NCBI GenBank assembly: GCA_004352715.1
Contig: SCFE01000036.1
Span: forward strand, 201,329 to 265,328
Source: Hofstenia miamia
Taxonomy: Eukaryota; Xenacoelomorpha; Acoela
DNA length: 64,000 nucleotides
Direction: 5' to 3'
Below are positions 55,150-64,000 of the stretch, piece after piece; the first letter of the stretch is position 1, and each line of letters begins with the position of its first letter. A model generated the notes under the pieces. That model was not told the origin of the DNA and did no database searches. It saw nothing but the letters and a program-made list of their open reading frames with translations. A program made the position numbers and the translations under genes.

Positions 55150-56130
55150 AAGGTTAAAAACAATGAGAAATGAGATAACATACGCAAAAAAAATAATTAC
55201 ATAAATTTGTAGCATGCGACTCCGCGCCATCATTGCGATCAGGTTCGGTTTCCTCCCTAACAATGGATACATCCCTGATTGTCTTATTTGATGGACTGAT
55301 ATCCAAATTAACATTGCCAGTCTCGACAATGAATTGAGAGCTGTGTTGACAATGTTGCATTCTTCTTCACTGATAACATTGTCATCCAAATGCTTATTCC
55401 CCTCATTTGGATCGCTAGTGATTATCTGATCATGCGACTGGTTTGAGTTATCTAGGGATCAACTCAAATCTCTCATTGAGACCGTGTCGATTCTCATTGG
55501 GAACTCCAGCCTCCCTAAATAAAGACTTATAACCACTGCAATTTAAACTGATTTAACCATAAGGTCATCCTCTTCGACTGGTAGAAAAAAACCGGCAGAT
55601 CCCCTTCACTCTAACTTAAATAGCCTTGAATGAAGAATTTCATTGGTAGCCATGCATAATAACGTCCTGATTGATGCCAAAGCCTCTAGTAGAACCTGAT
55701 CCCAATTCCCTTGAGACAAGCAATGTGAATTAAGTAAAGACGAAGTGGAAGTGGTTTTCCAAATGACCCCATCAAAATGCTCGCACTGGCCATTTCCTGA
55801 TGGGTGGTAAGGCGTGGTGAGAGAGTGTGAAACTCCAGTGTCTAATAAACTGTATAATAAACAGGCAAATTGAGGAAACTGTTGAATCGTGTATTCTTTA
55901 TTTGTCAAGCTTCACGATGCTAAACTTTTTGACCTGGTCCACTGGTTGGCTAATTTCGTAAATTCACAAGACGAAAATTTTGATGAGCTCATGGTCCATA
56001 AGAAATGGACGCTCCTTTTAAAAACCATGTGAATCGTGATTTGTTTTTTAGTTATTGATAGTAGCGCAATTTTTTTGGCATTATGGCACATCATGCAAAT
56101 GTAGAAAAATATTTTTTGATGCAAGCACAA
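55150..56130 (-). pseudogene. Gypsy III: Ty3-type integrase C-terminal half relic
   Basis: The frame at 55908-55606 encodes GVSHSLTTPYHPSGNGQCEH and a QVLLEALASIRTLLCMATNE stretch, the end of a Ty3 integrase core; Glu in NGQCEHF is the third catalytic residue. Downstream (55600-55440), in broken frame, GFFLPVEEDDLM and MRIDTVSMREI match the integrase C-terminal DGRxxTVSxRDLAP block. Frames at 55389-55096 carry TIRDVSIVREETEPDR, resembling the basic-acidic polyprotein end. The 912-bp stretch before it is too decayed to place. Unlike gypsy I and II it has normal CG content, so it is a different lineage. Confidence 0.7.
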
Positions 56131-57236
56131 TAGTGTAATCGAGACAATTTGCTTGTTTCGTCAATTGAAAAATGTTGATTGTGCAATACGATTTTGTGCT
56201 CGGACTTTCATGGCATTGTCAGATCTGACAGTTTTCTTCTCAAACAGATTAAATGCTCTGAATCGAAATCTTAACTTGAATCAAATTATTTAGTTTAATT
56301 GTGCTCCGAACGCCTACGGTAGAGTTTATTCTCGTGTAATTTGTGTTGTACCGGTAATACATTTTCATCAGAAAACGTTTTTTTTCTTCGGAGAATATGG
56401 TAACCCTCGATATATAGTAAATACTTCAGTGGACAAAATACAAAGTGTTGGTGAACTATATTGTTTTGTCTAGTCCACTAGTCTTTTAAATTACACAATG
56501 GTTGAAAGACTTATGTAGCACATATTTCCTCTTGGCAACTGTGTACCATTCTTGACTGAATATATGCCGCTTTTTGAAATCATGATTAGATTGTTTGCTT
56601 TTGTTTATAAATGGCTAGGTATTTGCATAGTTTAAAAACACAAATGCAAAATTTCATGAGTGAATGTGATGGCACTGTTATATCTCATAATGATTAATAA
56701 TTATACGATGTAGACTATTGGTAAATTTTGAAAATAACTATGATTTAGAATCGTTCTTAGATTAAAGGTCATTGCAGCGAATCCAATTTTCTCTACAAAG
56801 TGCGTGGTAGCCATGACCATATCGCCCAAAGTAAAGTGATGACCCAACGTTTATATGGGCATATGGGTATAAGTATCATTTTGAATAATTTTGCGGCGTG
56901 TGAGCAAATGTTTTCCACTACAGTTCCCAAATTGTTCCATTGACGTTGACTATACTATTAATTTATAGGTAAACTTTCAATTACTTACTGTTATTAGCTA
57001 GTTTATAGCCAAGAAAGACGGTTGTTCCATGAAATCACTTCGTTTGAAAGCCAAGGTATCGGTATTTTTTATCAGTATACTATTTAATTGTGTAAATCAT
57101 TTAATATAAGGATTATGCATTGAAACTTATTTTTAATAATATGAACATTTCATTTTGTTAATATTTTGTGCATTCTCTGGAAATTTTTTGTGAAATTTAA
57201 TATAATGAAGAATATATATATATATATATATATATA
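56131..57236. other. Intergenic stretch, nothing recognised
   Basis: No supported gene. Ends in a (TA)n tract at the gap. Confidence 0.5.
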
Positions 57237-57411
57237 NNNNNNNNNNNNNNNNNNNNNNNNNNNNNNNNNNNNNNNNNNNNNNNNNNNNNNNNNNNNNNNN
57301 NNNNNNNNNNNNNNNNNNNNNNNNNNNNNNNNNNNNNNNNNNNNNNNNNNNNNNNNNNNNNNNNNNNNNNNNNNNNNNNNNNNNNNNNNNNNNNNNNNNN
57401 NNNNNNNNNNN
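57237..57411. other. Assembly gap (175 N) within (TA)n
   Basis: N-run bordered by TA repeats on both sides; probably an uncollapsed microsatellite. Confidence 0.99.
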
Positions 57412-57441
<30 letters not shown>

Positions 57442-57450
<9 letters not shown>

Positions 57451-58296
57451 ACTCGAAGGTTTTCAGCAAAATCAACCTGTAGTAAGCATGTTAATTCTTT
57501 CCTAACAACAAACTTTAATTGACCAAAGTAATCAGACTATTGCCACTTAACAAAACTGTGAAATTTCAGCAGAGGTAAAGTAGCATTAAATTCATTTGTA
57601 ACATCCTGAAGTGTTTCATTTTCTATTGAATATATTTCCTGCTTCTGTCTGCCGCCTTCACTCTATCAGAGTGTGTTTGTCGATATGCTTTCTGTTTTTC
57701 AGCAGCATTATGATATAAGCGACTTCTTCCCATCGGAAAAAAAACAACAGAATTACTGATTTTGTAACGGAATCATGCAAATAATTTTGTCATAATTAGA
57801 ATGTCATATACTCTATGAACATATGCAATATCGAAATATATTAATTATAATGTCCTTGATTTATGTGGGAAAAATAAATAGAAAACTTACAGAAGCTTGC
57901 ACACAGCAACATAAAAACATTTGTAAATATCGGAATGATGCAATTGACGTATGTCTAAAAAACACTGAAAAATTTTTTATCAAAGCCATTGAAATAACAA
58001 AAAGAGCTATTTTTCATGTATTTGGGTATAGAATTTATAAGAAAACAGTTGGTATACTTATTATATAACTGGTTTTTGCTAAATATAGACGAAAATTTAA
58101 GAACATAATTGCAGTTAATAGATAAAATACATGGGTATCTGTTACTCTTTTGTATATTTTTTGTCAAATAATGTAAATTATGTTTAAAAATAGTGTAAAT
58201 TTAGTTAATTCAAAAATAACAAAGGACAGTACAATACATTTTAACTTGCAATTTAATTTGTAATGTTGCGGCTTACATTTTCGTGGAATTAGTTAT
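57442..58296. other. Intergenic stretch, nothing recognised
   Basis: Short AT-rich frames only; no domain seen. Confidence 0.5.
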
Positions 58297-58320
58297 AAAT
58301 ATATATATATATATATATAT

Positions 58321-58493
58321 NNNNNNNNNNNNNNNNNNNNNNNNNNNNNNNNNNNNNNNNNNNNNNNNNNNNNNNNNNNNNNNNNNNNNNNNNNNNNNNN
58401 NNNNNNNNNNNNNNNNNNNNNNNNNNNNNNNNNNNNNNNNNNNNNNNNNNNNNNNNNNNNNNNNNNNNNNNNNNNNNNNNNNNNNNNNNNNNN
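58321..58493. other. Assembly gap (173 N) within (TA)n
   Basis: N-run bordered by TA repeats. Confidence 0.99.
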
Positions 58494-58504
58494 TATATAT
58501 ATAT

Positions 58505-58975
58505 TCGTCCCAAGAGACATCGCACCCTTCACTCGTTTTTCCATCGTGCTTGTATTGCTGTTAATTACATCTTGAATATCAACCCTCCAACAGCAATTGA
58601 TTTCTTTTCGCCGCCGCCGATTTCAAGAAATTTCTAATTCTCACTCCACTCGCTCTGATGGTTTTCTCGCGTTATCTGTTCGGCTTCCAGAAAACTATTG
58701 AACCCTACACTCGTTTTTCATTCGTGCTTATGCTGCTGCTAATTTCATCTTGAATCTCAACCCTCAAACGGCCATTGATTTTTTCCTCGCCCCCGAGCTT
58801 CAAGAAATCTTTAATGTCTTTCATCTTTGCCGAGCCCTTCTCCAACTTCGCCGACTCTTCCATCTGCTCCTATTTCATCTCCTCTGACTGTCCTCATTGT
58901 CGTAAAATTTGACTTTATTTTTGTAGTGTCTACCTTCACCGGCTAAATAAAGTCATTCATTATTATTATTATTCT
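58505..58975 (+). mobile_element. LINE-4C: diverged 3' end(s) of the LINE-4 family
   Basis: Matches the end of LINE-4 ORF2 (CATCGCACCCTTCACTCG, ...TCAAGAAATCTTTAATG) and its 3' UTR (GGCTAAATAAAGTCATT, (ATT)n). The HRTLHSFF-like stretch appears twice (58515 and 58700), so two partial copies or an internal duplication are present. Frames are broken. More diverged than A and B. Confidence 0.8.
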
Positions 58976-59240
58976 TACTTCTCACAGCTCCATCCTGGTA
59001 TCCCTCTCAGCTCGGGGAACTCACCAGTTCCCAGGGAGTCTGAGAGCTTTCCTCAGGACTCTAGCTGTTCCTAACAATGCTGCCTTCTGTTCTACTGCTC
59101 ATCCCCACTTTGGTACTCCCAACTCCTCCAAGTATCTCTTATGCTTCTTACTCACTGCTCCTAGTGCTCCTACAACTACCGGGACTACTTCAACTTTCTT
59201 TAACTTCCACACCCTTTCTATTTCCTCTGCCAACTCCCTG
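58976..59240 (-). mobile_element. R2/R4-type LINE 3' end, copy 1
   Basis: - strand: ERVWKLKKVEVVPVVVGALG, AVSKKHKRYLEELGVPKWG, then LRKALRLPGNW and a (AAT)n end at 58960-58980. This is the C-terminus of LINEs with a restriction-like endonuclease (R2/R4/NeSL group), where a VxPVVVGALG block precedes a KTALLGTARxLRK block. It joins at a single N to another fragment. Confidence 0.75.
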
Positions 59241-59241
59241 N
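59241..59241. other. Single N at a fragment join
   Basis: The sequence jumps from the extreme C-terminus to an RT-proximal fragment of the same element type, so this N marks an artificial join. Confidence 0.9.
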
Positions 59242-59550
59242 CTGCCGAATATGTCAACACAGGTATTGCCCACGTATTAAATGTCTTTATGCTGTTCTGC
59301 CCATTCAATGCTGACTTCTGTAGTACCTTCCTTACTCTCCTCTTGTATTCTTTCCTTAGCCTCATCTTCATTTCCTCGTGATCTGTTCTGTCTTTCTCTA
59401 TCACACCTAAGTACTTGTACCCCTCTTTGACTTCCTCAATCTTATCCCCACTGCTTGTCCTCAAACCCTCCCCATCCACACACTTGCCTCTAGTAGTTGT
59501 CACTGCTGCACACTTTCCTAATCCAAACACCAACCCTGAATCTCTGCTTG
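59242..59550 (-). mobile_element. R2/R4-type LINE, RT thumb fragment
   Basis: - strand frame: MVFGLGKCAAVTTTRGK, EGYKYLGVIEKDRTDHEEMK, KEYKRRVRKVLQKSALNGQN, TFNTWAIPVLTYS. This is the block following the RT active site (FGLxKCAxV, YKYLGV, AIPVLTYS). Its upstream end meets an (ATT)n tract. Confidence 0.75.
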
Positions 59551-59551
59551 C

Positions 59552-59596
<45 letters not shown>
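59551..59596. repeat. (ATT)n tract
   Basis: About 15 units between an R2/R4-type fragment and a LINE-2 3' UTR copy. Confidence 0.9.
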
Positions 59597-59598
<2 letters not shown>

Positions 59599-59850
59599 GA
59601 CAATGCATACTTAATGACAATAATACACTACACTCATTCGAAAATTTCGTATGATCCTAGATAATGTACCCAAACACATATCCCCAACAAATACACACCA
59701 CACAATTATATTATATATGTATATGTTACTATTATTTTGTAAATAGTTTTTAGTTTATATATATATATTTGTATTGTGATTGTCTAGTTTGTAGAAGTAC
59801 CTATGTTTTTTGCAATAAATTTGCTTTGACTCTTATTATTATTATTCTTA
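59597..59850 (+). mobile_element. LINE-2 family 3' UTR copy with (ATT)n tail
   Basis: Matches the LINE-2 3' UTR at 19738-19945, including GACAATGCATACTTAATGAC, ACTACACTC.TTCGAAAATT and GTAAATAGTTTTTAGTTTAT. It ends GCAATAAATTTGCTTTGACT followed by (ATT)n, which gives the natural 3' end of this LINE family. Confidence 0.85.
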
Positions 59851-60197
59851 CTTCTCACAGCTTCATGCTGGTATCCCTCTCAGCTCGGGGAACTCACCAG
59901 TTCCCAGGGAGTCTGAGAGTTTTCCTCAGGACTCTAACTGTTCCTAACAATTCTGCCTTCTGTGCTACTGCTCCTCTCCACTTTGGTACTCCCAACTCCT
60001 CCAAGTATCTGTTATGCTTCTTACTCACTGCTCCTAGTGCGCCTACTACTACCGGGACTACTTCAACTTTCTCTAACTTCTAAAGCCTTTTTATTTCCTC
60101 TGCCAACTCCCTGTACTTGTCTATCTTCTCTTTCTCCTTGCTTTCTATATTCCTGTCCTTTGGTACTGCTATGTCTATCACTGTTCCCAATCTTTTC
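59851..60197 (-). mobile_element. R2/R4-type LINE 3' end, copy 2
   Basis: - strand homologue of copy 1, running from the 3' end up through VDKEKRLGTVIDIAVPKDRN and KEKEKIDKYRELAEEI. A stop lies near 60081. It ends at the single N (60198). Confidence 0.75.
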
Positions 60198-60198
60198 N
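60198..60198. other. Single N at a fragment join
   Basis: The endonuclease fragment of copy 2 meets the 3' part of copy 3 here, so the element reads the same block twice. Confidence 0.9.
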
Positions 60199-60867
60199 GG
60201 ACTCTAGCTGTTCCTAACAATGCTGCCTTCTGTGCTACTGCTCCTCCCCACTTTGGTACTCCCAACTCCTCCAAGTATCTCTTATGCTTCTTACTCACTG
60301 CTCCTAGTGCTCCTACAACTACCGGGACTACTTCAACTTTCTTTAACTTCCACACCCTTTCTATTTCCTCTGCCAACTCCCTGTACTTGTCTATCTTCTC
60401 TTTCTCCTTGCTTTCTATATTCCTGTCCTTTGGTACTGCTATGTCTATCACTGTTCCCAATCTTTTCTCTTTGTCTACCACTACTATGTCTGGACTTCGT
60501 GCTTCTATGAACTTGCTTGTCTGTATGTTGAAGTCCCACAGTATCTTAACCTTATCATTCTCTATGACTCCTTGTGGCTTGTGCTCATACCACTTGTCTC
60601 CTGCTTCTAACCCATGCTGCCTGCTCAAACTCCAGTGTACCAATCTTCCCACCTTGCCATGCCTGAACTTATACTCATTCTGCGCCAACTTCTCACACCC
60701 TGCTATCAGATGATCTACTGTCTCCTCCTCTTTCTTACATGGCCTACACTTATCAATTACTTCTACTGTTCTGTATATATGCTTCTTCACCCAGTTTGTT
60801 CTTATTGCTTGCTCCCATTTAATGCTGACTTCTGTAATAATTCCTTCCTTGCTCTCCTCTTGTATTC

Positions 60868-60870
<3 letters not shown>
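60199..60870 (-). pseudogene. R2/R4-type LINE copy 3: zinc knuckle and restriction-like endonuclease
   Basis: The best preserved copy, about 220 codons open. C-x2-C ... H-x4-C (CRPCKKEEETVDHLIAGC), KLAQNEYKFRHGKVGRLVHW, KVKILWDFNIQTSKFIEAR, then the catalytic-type PDIVVVDKEK and DIAVPKD of restriction-like endonucleases, then KLKKVEVVPVVVGALG. These LINEs nick the target with this C-terminal endonuclease rather than an N-terminal apurinic one. RT is missing on this copy; it starts in an (ATT)n tract (60869-60922). Confidence 0.8.
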
Positions 60871-60915
<45 letters not shown>

Positions 60916-60922
60916 TTATTAT
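60869..60922. repeat. (ATT)n tract
   Basis: About 17 TTA units, with one TTT interruption. Confidence 0.9.
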
Positions 60923-61105
60923 TAAAAAGCAATCATTAATTAGAATTCCAAATGAATTAAGCACCTGGACTCAATTTATATAAATTTTAAGCCCTTTAAG
61001 TTAGGTTCATATTTATATTTTTTAATTTTTATATTTGTTTGTGAGTGTTAGTTTGTAGTATTGTTAACTTAAGCAATAAATTTGGATTAAATATTATTAT
61101 TGGGG
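60923..61105 (+). mobile_element. Probable 3' end of another LINE
   Basis: After a short coding-like end (LIRIPNELSTWTQFI then TAA) comes an AT-rich 3' UTR closing with GCAATAAATTTGGATTAAAT and (ATT)n. The AATAAAxxTxxxTT and ATT tail copy the LINE-2 and LINE-4 ends. Family not identified. Confidence 0.4.
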
Positions 61106-63566
61106 CTTTAAAGGCATTTCACCAAATGGAAATAAATGCGCTCACTCGTGTGAAATGTAGGAAATTTTGAAATGAAATATTTTAAATTTTTTATAAATAA
61201 TTCGGTACAATGCACTACAATTTTCTGTTTTACAGAGATACTTTTACCTCAGTAATATTTTAAGCGAAAAGTGAAGTTATGATCAAATGAATTATAGCTT
61301 TTTGGCAGAAATTTCCCAAATATTTATTGAGTTATCCATGATATAAATCTTTATCATGAGACTTTAACAATATTTGAGGAAGAAATAAATTGATATTTTC
61401 CATATCTATGCAATTTTGAGGTTGGTGGAGGAAGTTTTTTTGTAACATATCTCATTTATAGAAGCAAAATGTCGCGCCATGTTTCTATGTAAATATAAGG
61501 TTTCAAAAATTTACTACCATTCAGTAAAATATTCAAGTCTGTCTTAAGTGATTTCGCCTCGAATTTGTCTTAGATATTGTTCAATTGTGACAATTATAGG
61601 CTACATGCCACATTATGATTGACATCAACTGAACAAAATGGATCTTTTGCACGTGCATATATTATGCGAAAAACAAAACATATTTCCTTATATTTAGTAT
61701 TTTTTCACGTGGTTAAAATAAGAAAATTATCCAATTGGATTATTTCCGTTAATTCTCTGTGGAATTTGCTAGAAATTTAGAATTTAATGTGCGTGACACC
61801 ATATTATTTCATGGGGACAGTTACTTGACTTCAAAATATATCAACAAAAATTACATAATAATATTGAAGTTGTAAACACGAAAAAGCTGTCTGGCAAAAT
61901 TGGCCATAAATCTGATAACTGCTTTGTAAAGGTCATCCGGAAAAACATTTTTAAAATTTTGAATTCGCATTTTTTCTTTAGATTAATAAAGTAATTACGC
62001 ACCGTAATATTATAAGTTAGGCAATGTCAATGAACAGTAAATCAGTAATAGCCGTTCACTAATCGCCAAGTGCACCCGAAAGAACGAGAAATACTTGAAA
62101 ACCTCTTCTATTGTTGGTTGACTGGTTCAATTACTTTTATTTTATCACGTCTTATTTTCATTTAGTACATTTTTACAAAGTGAAAAGGTATTTATTTCAA
62201 CTATCATTCATTTATGTAAGTTTAATTACAATCTGATATATTGAGGTTTAGTAAACATCTTTTCAAATTATTTCGCAAACGACAGATTTCCAAATGTTCA
62301 CTCACAGATCACTATTGGAGTGATTGTTTACTAACCTTAGTATATTTTTTCAACCTAACGATCAGCAATATGAATCTGTAATTTAATAATGTAGGGATAC
62401 TGATGGTTAACATTTCTTATGTTCTCATTATCACGATAGAGTAATCGTGATATAACTGTTAACTAATGTCAATAACTTTGATTTCGAAGCTAGCCTATAT
62501 TCAAGATCTATACAATAGTGAAGAAATATGCGGGTCTCGTTTTTAGAATATAAAACTACAAAGTTTAAAGATCGCGATGCACGTGTTCACAATTGTGTTT
62601 TCAATGTGCCCGTTCATTCTGTTTATGATAAGTTCCTCTTAGTTTAACGCATTATAGATTTATTGGAATTGAATTCACATAATTGAAACATCATTTGCCA
62701 ATATGTGTTCACTCAAGTTGTTCAATGAATCATTACACATTCTTCTTAAAATTTGAACGTAGAAAACGAACAGGTATATTCGTTGTTTCATTTTTTGTAT
62801 TAATGTTAGTCGTCAAAATTGTGCACTTCATAAAGTCGATTTAAGTAACAGCCCATAATATCAAACTTATAATGATCTTTAAAGTTTAGTTTGCTAGCAA
62901 AGATGTGTCTATGCTGCCAATAAAACCTTTTGTTAAATTGCTTTCTAAGTTTTCAAACATTGTAATATGTTTAAAAATGTGTATACTCTACGTTTGCACA
63001 TAATTTATTTAAAGGCATTTATTATAAATTTAAAACGGTGAAAACTTGCTCATTTTTGCGTAGTAAGCTTTAGAAATATTACTTGCATAAATATTGGCCT
63101 ATAGTACTTTACATTTAGTAAACACCTTCGCGCACATTCAATGTCAATAACATATTTAGTTAATTTAAATCAAACATAAGTATATATCTACATGAAATGT
63201 AACAAATTGTATATTTGTCTTCCATATTTATATACTTTAGACAATGATTATTATAATGATATAGTAGAACAGAATATTTAGTTTTGTAAATACACTCATT
63301 TATCTGTGCGTTGCTTATTCGTTGCTACTATTTCTTATCTATACTGCTCTGTGAGTGTACAGAATCACTCAGCTGACGTGAAATTTCATTGTTCGCATGG
63401 AAGCGCCGTCAGGTTATTTTTCTTTCTATACTCTGTTAATTAACTTCTACAATATTTCAGACAACGGCTGCATTTTAACAACTAATATGGTTTTGTCAGA
63501 GTAATGAATCAGACTATGTTTTTCTTGGGTTTTTTAAGCATTCAAGCACCAAATTTGTCATTTCTT

Positions 63567-63600
<34 letters not shown>

Positions 63601-63722
63601 ATTCTATCTTTGATTTTCAAAATATATTGATTAAAATGATCGCGGTATTACAAAACAATAGAAATTTGGTAGTGTACAAAGATTCCTATTGTTGTCATTT
63701 TAGTCCCAATTAACACCTTTTA
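61106..63722. other. Intergenic stretch, nothing recognised
   Basis: AT-rich with normal CG frequency. No supported gene; contains (TA)n at about 63567-63600. Confidence 0.5.
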
Positions 63723-63890
63723 CCGTTCAATTTGAAAACTGACGCATTCAAATTAAGAATTAGTGCATTCAGATTGAAACATAACGCATCCAAATTTAAC
63801 ATATCTCAATCAATTTAAAATATAAGCTATTTAAATTAAAAATTAACGCATTCGAATTATAACATAAGTCATTCAATTTATAATAAATAT
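63723..63890. repeat. Degenerate 21-22-bp minisatellite
   Basis: About eight imperfect units of the form GCATTCAAATTAAGAATTAGT / GCATTCAGATTGAAACATAAC / GCATTCGAATTATAACATAAGT in head-to-tail order. Confidence 0.6.
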
Positions 63891-64000
63891 CAAACTATGA
63901 TTTTATTAAAAAATAAAACTAAGAAAGAAAACAAACTCTAAACTAATACAATGTTCGCTTTATTTTCCATGCAGTAAATCATCTTTAGCCATAAATCTTG

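Noticed and set aside
58283-58544. IYIYIY-type proteins near TA tracts
   Set aside because: Translation of (TA)n microsatellite and N.
60117-60713. + strand frames of 198 and 96 codons
   Set aside because: Antisense shadows of the R2/R4-type endonuclease frame.
63504-63713. 69-codon frame near the right end
   Set aside because: Runs through a (TA)n tract and has no recognisable motif.

Overview
This is AT-rich, intron-containing metazoan DNA, most likely from an invertebrate. It holds domains III-IV of a Cav2-type voltage-gated calcium channel, spliced across at least eleven exons, and several introns here are only 39-49 nt. There is no sign of prokaryotic gene organisation. I cannot name the species. 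The window is dominated by retrotransposon debris, and seven N-runs plus three isolated single Ns show that the assembly is fragmented at repeats.

Layout. 1-543: an internally deleted mariner between (TA)n tracts. 585-10780, + strand: calcium channel exons from domain III S6 through domain IV to the pre-IQ/IQ region; the gene starts upstream of the window. About 10930-15481, - strand, and 16482-19945, + strand: two related, head-to-head non-LTR retrotransposons (LINE-1, LINE-2) separated by a 1000-N gap. Both carry a 2A-like ribosome-skipping motif just ahead of the endonuclease, and the first is interrupted by a GC-rich insertion of about 870 bp. 19887-21180, - strand: a third, 5'-truncated CR1/L2-like LINE. 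22577-28759, - strand: six exons of a protein gene I do not recognise, with a nearly complete LINE (LINE-4A) sitting in one of its introns. 29206-30235: an orphan LINE ORF1 relic with PHD-like and CCCH zinc fingers. 32791-35261: LINE-4B, which shares with LINE-4A not only the LINE but also about 490 bp of the same upstream DNA. 36073-37125: two short (TTCTG)n-tailed LINE ends.

From about 37.8 to 52.42 kb the base statistics change abruptly. I count only nine CG dinucleotides in about 14.6 kb, whereas DNA on both sides has many per kilobase. This block contains a fold-back repeat cluster, a degenerate Ty3/gypsy element with LTR, gag, protease, RT/RNase H, integrase and a downstream intact 316-codon ORF, and a second related gypsy element with its own LTR that ends inside RT. 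After it come LINE-5 (a 564-codon open RT frame), a third gypsy relic on the - strand, and a tangle of R2/R4-type restriction-endonuclease LINE fragments and other LINE 3' ends joined through (ATT)n tails (58.5-61.1 kb). The last 3 kb hold no gene that I can see.

How it fits together: two host genes (the channel on +, the unknown gene on -) are spread over long introns that act as sinks for mobile elements, and the rest is element upon element. The points most worth following up are the CpG-desert block, the intact third ORF in the gypsy element, the 2A/esterase-like LINE pair, and the shared upstream sequence of LINE-4A and LINE-4B.
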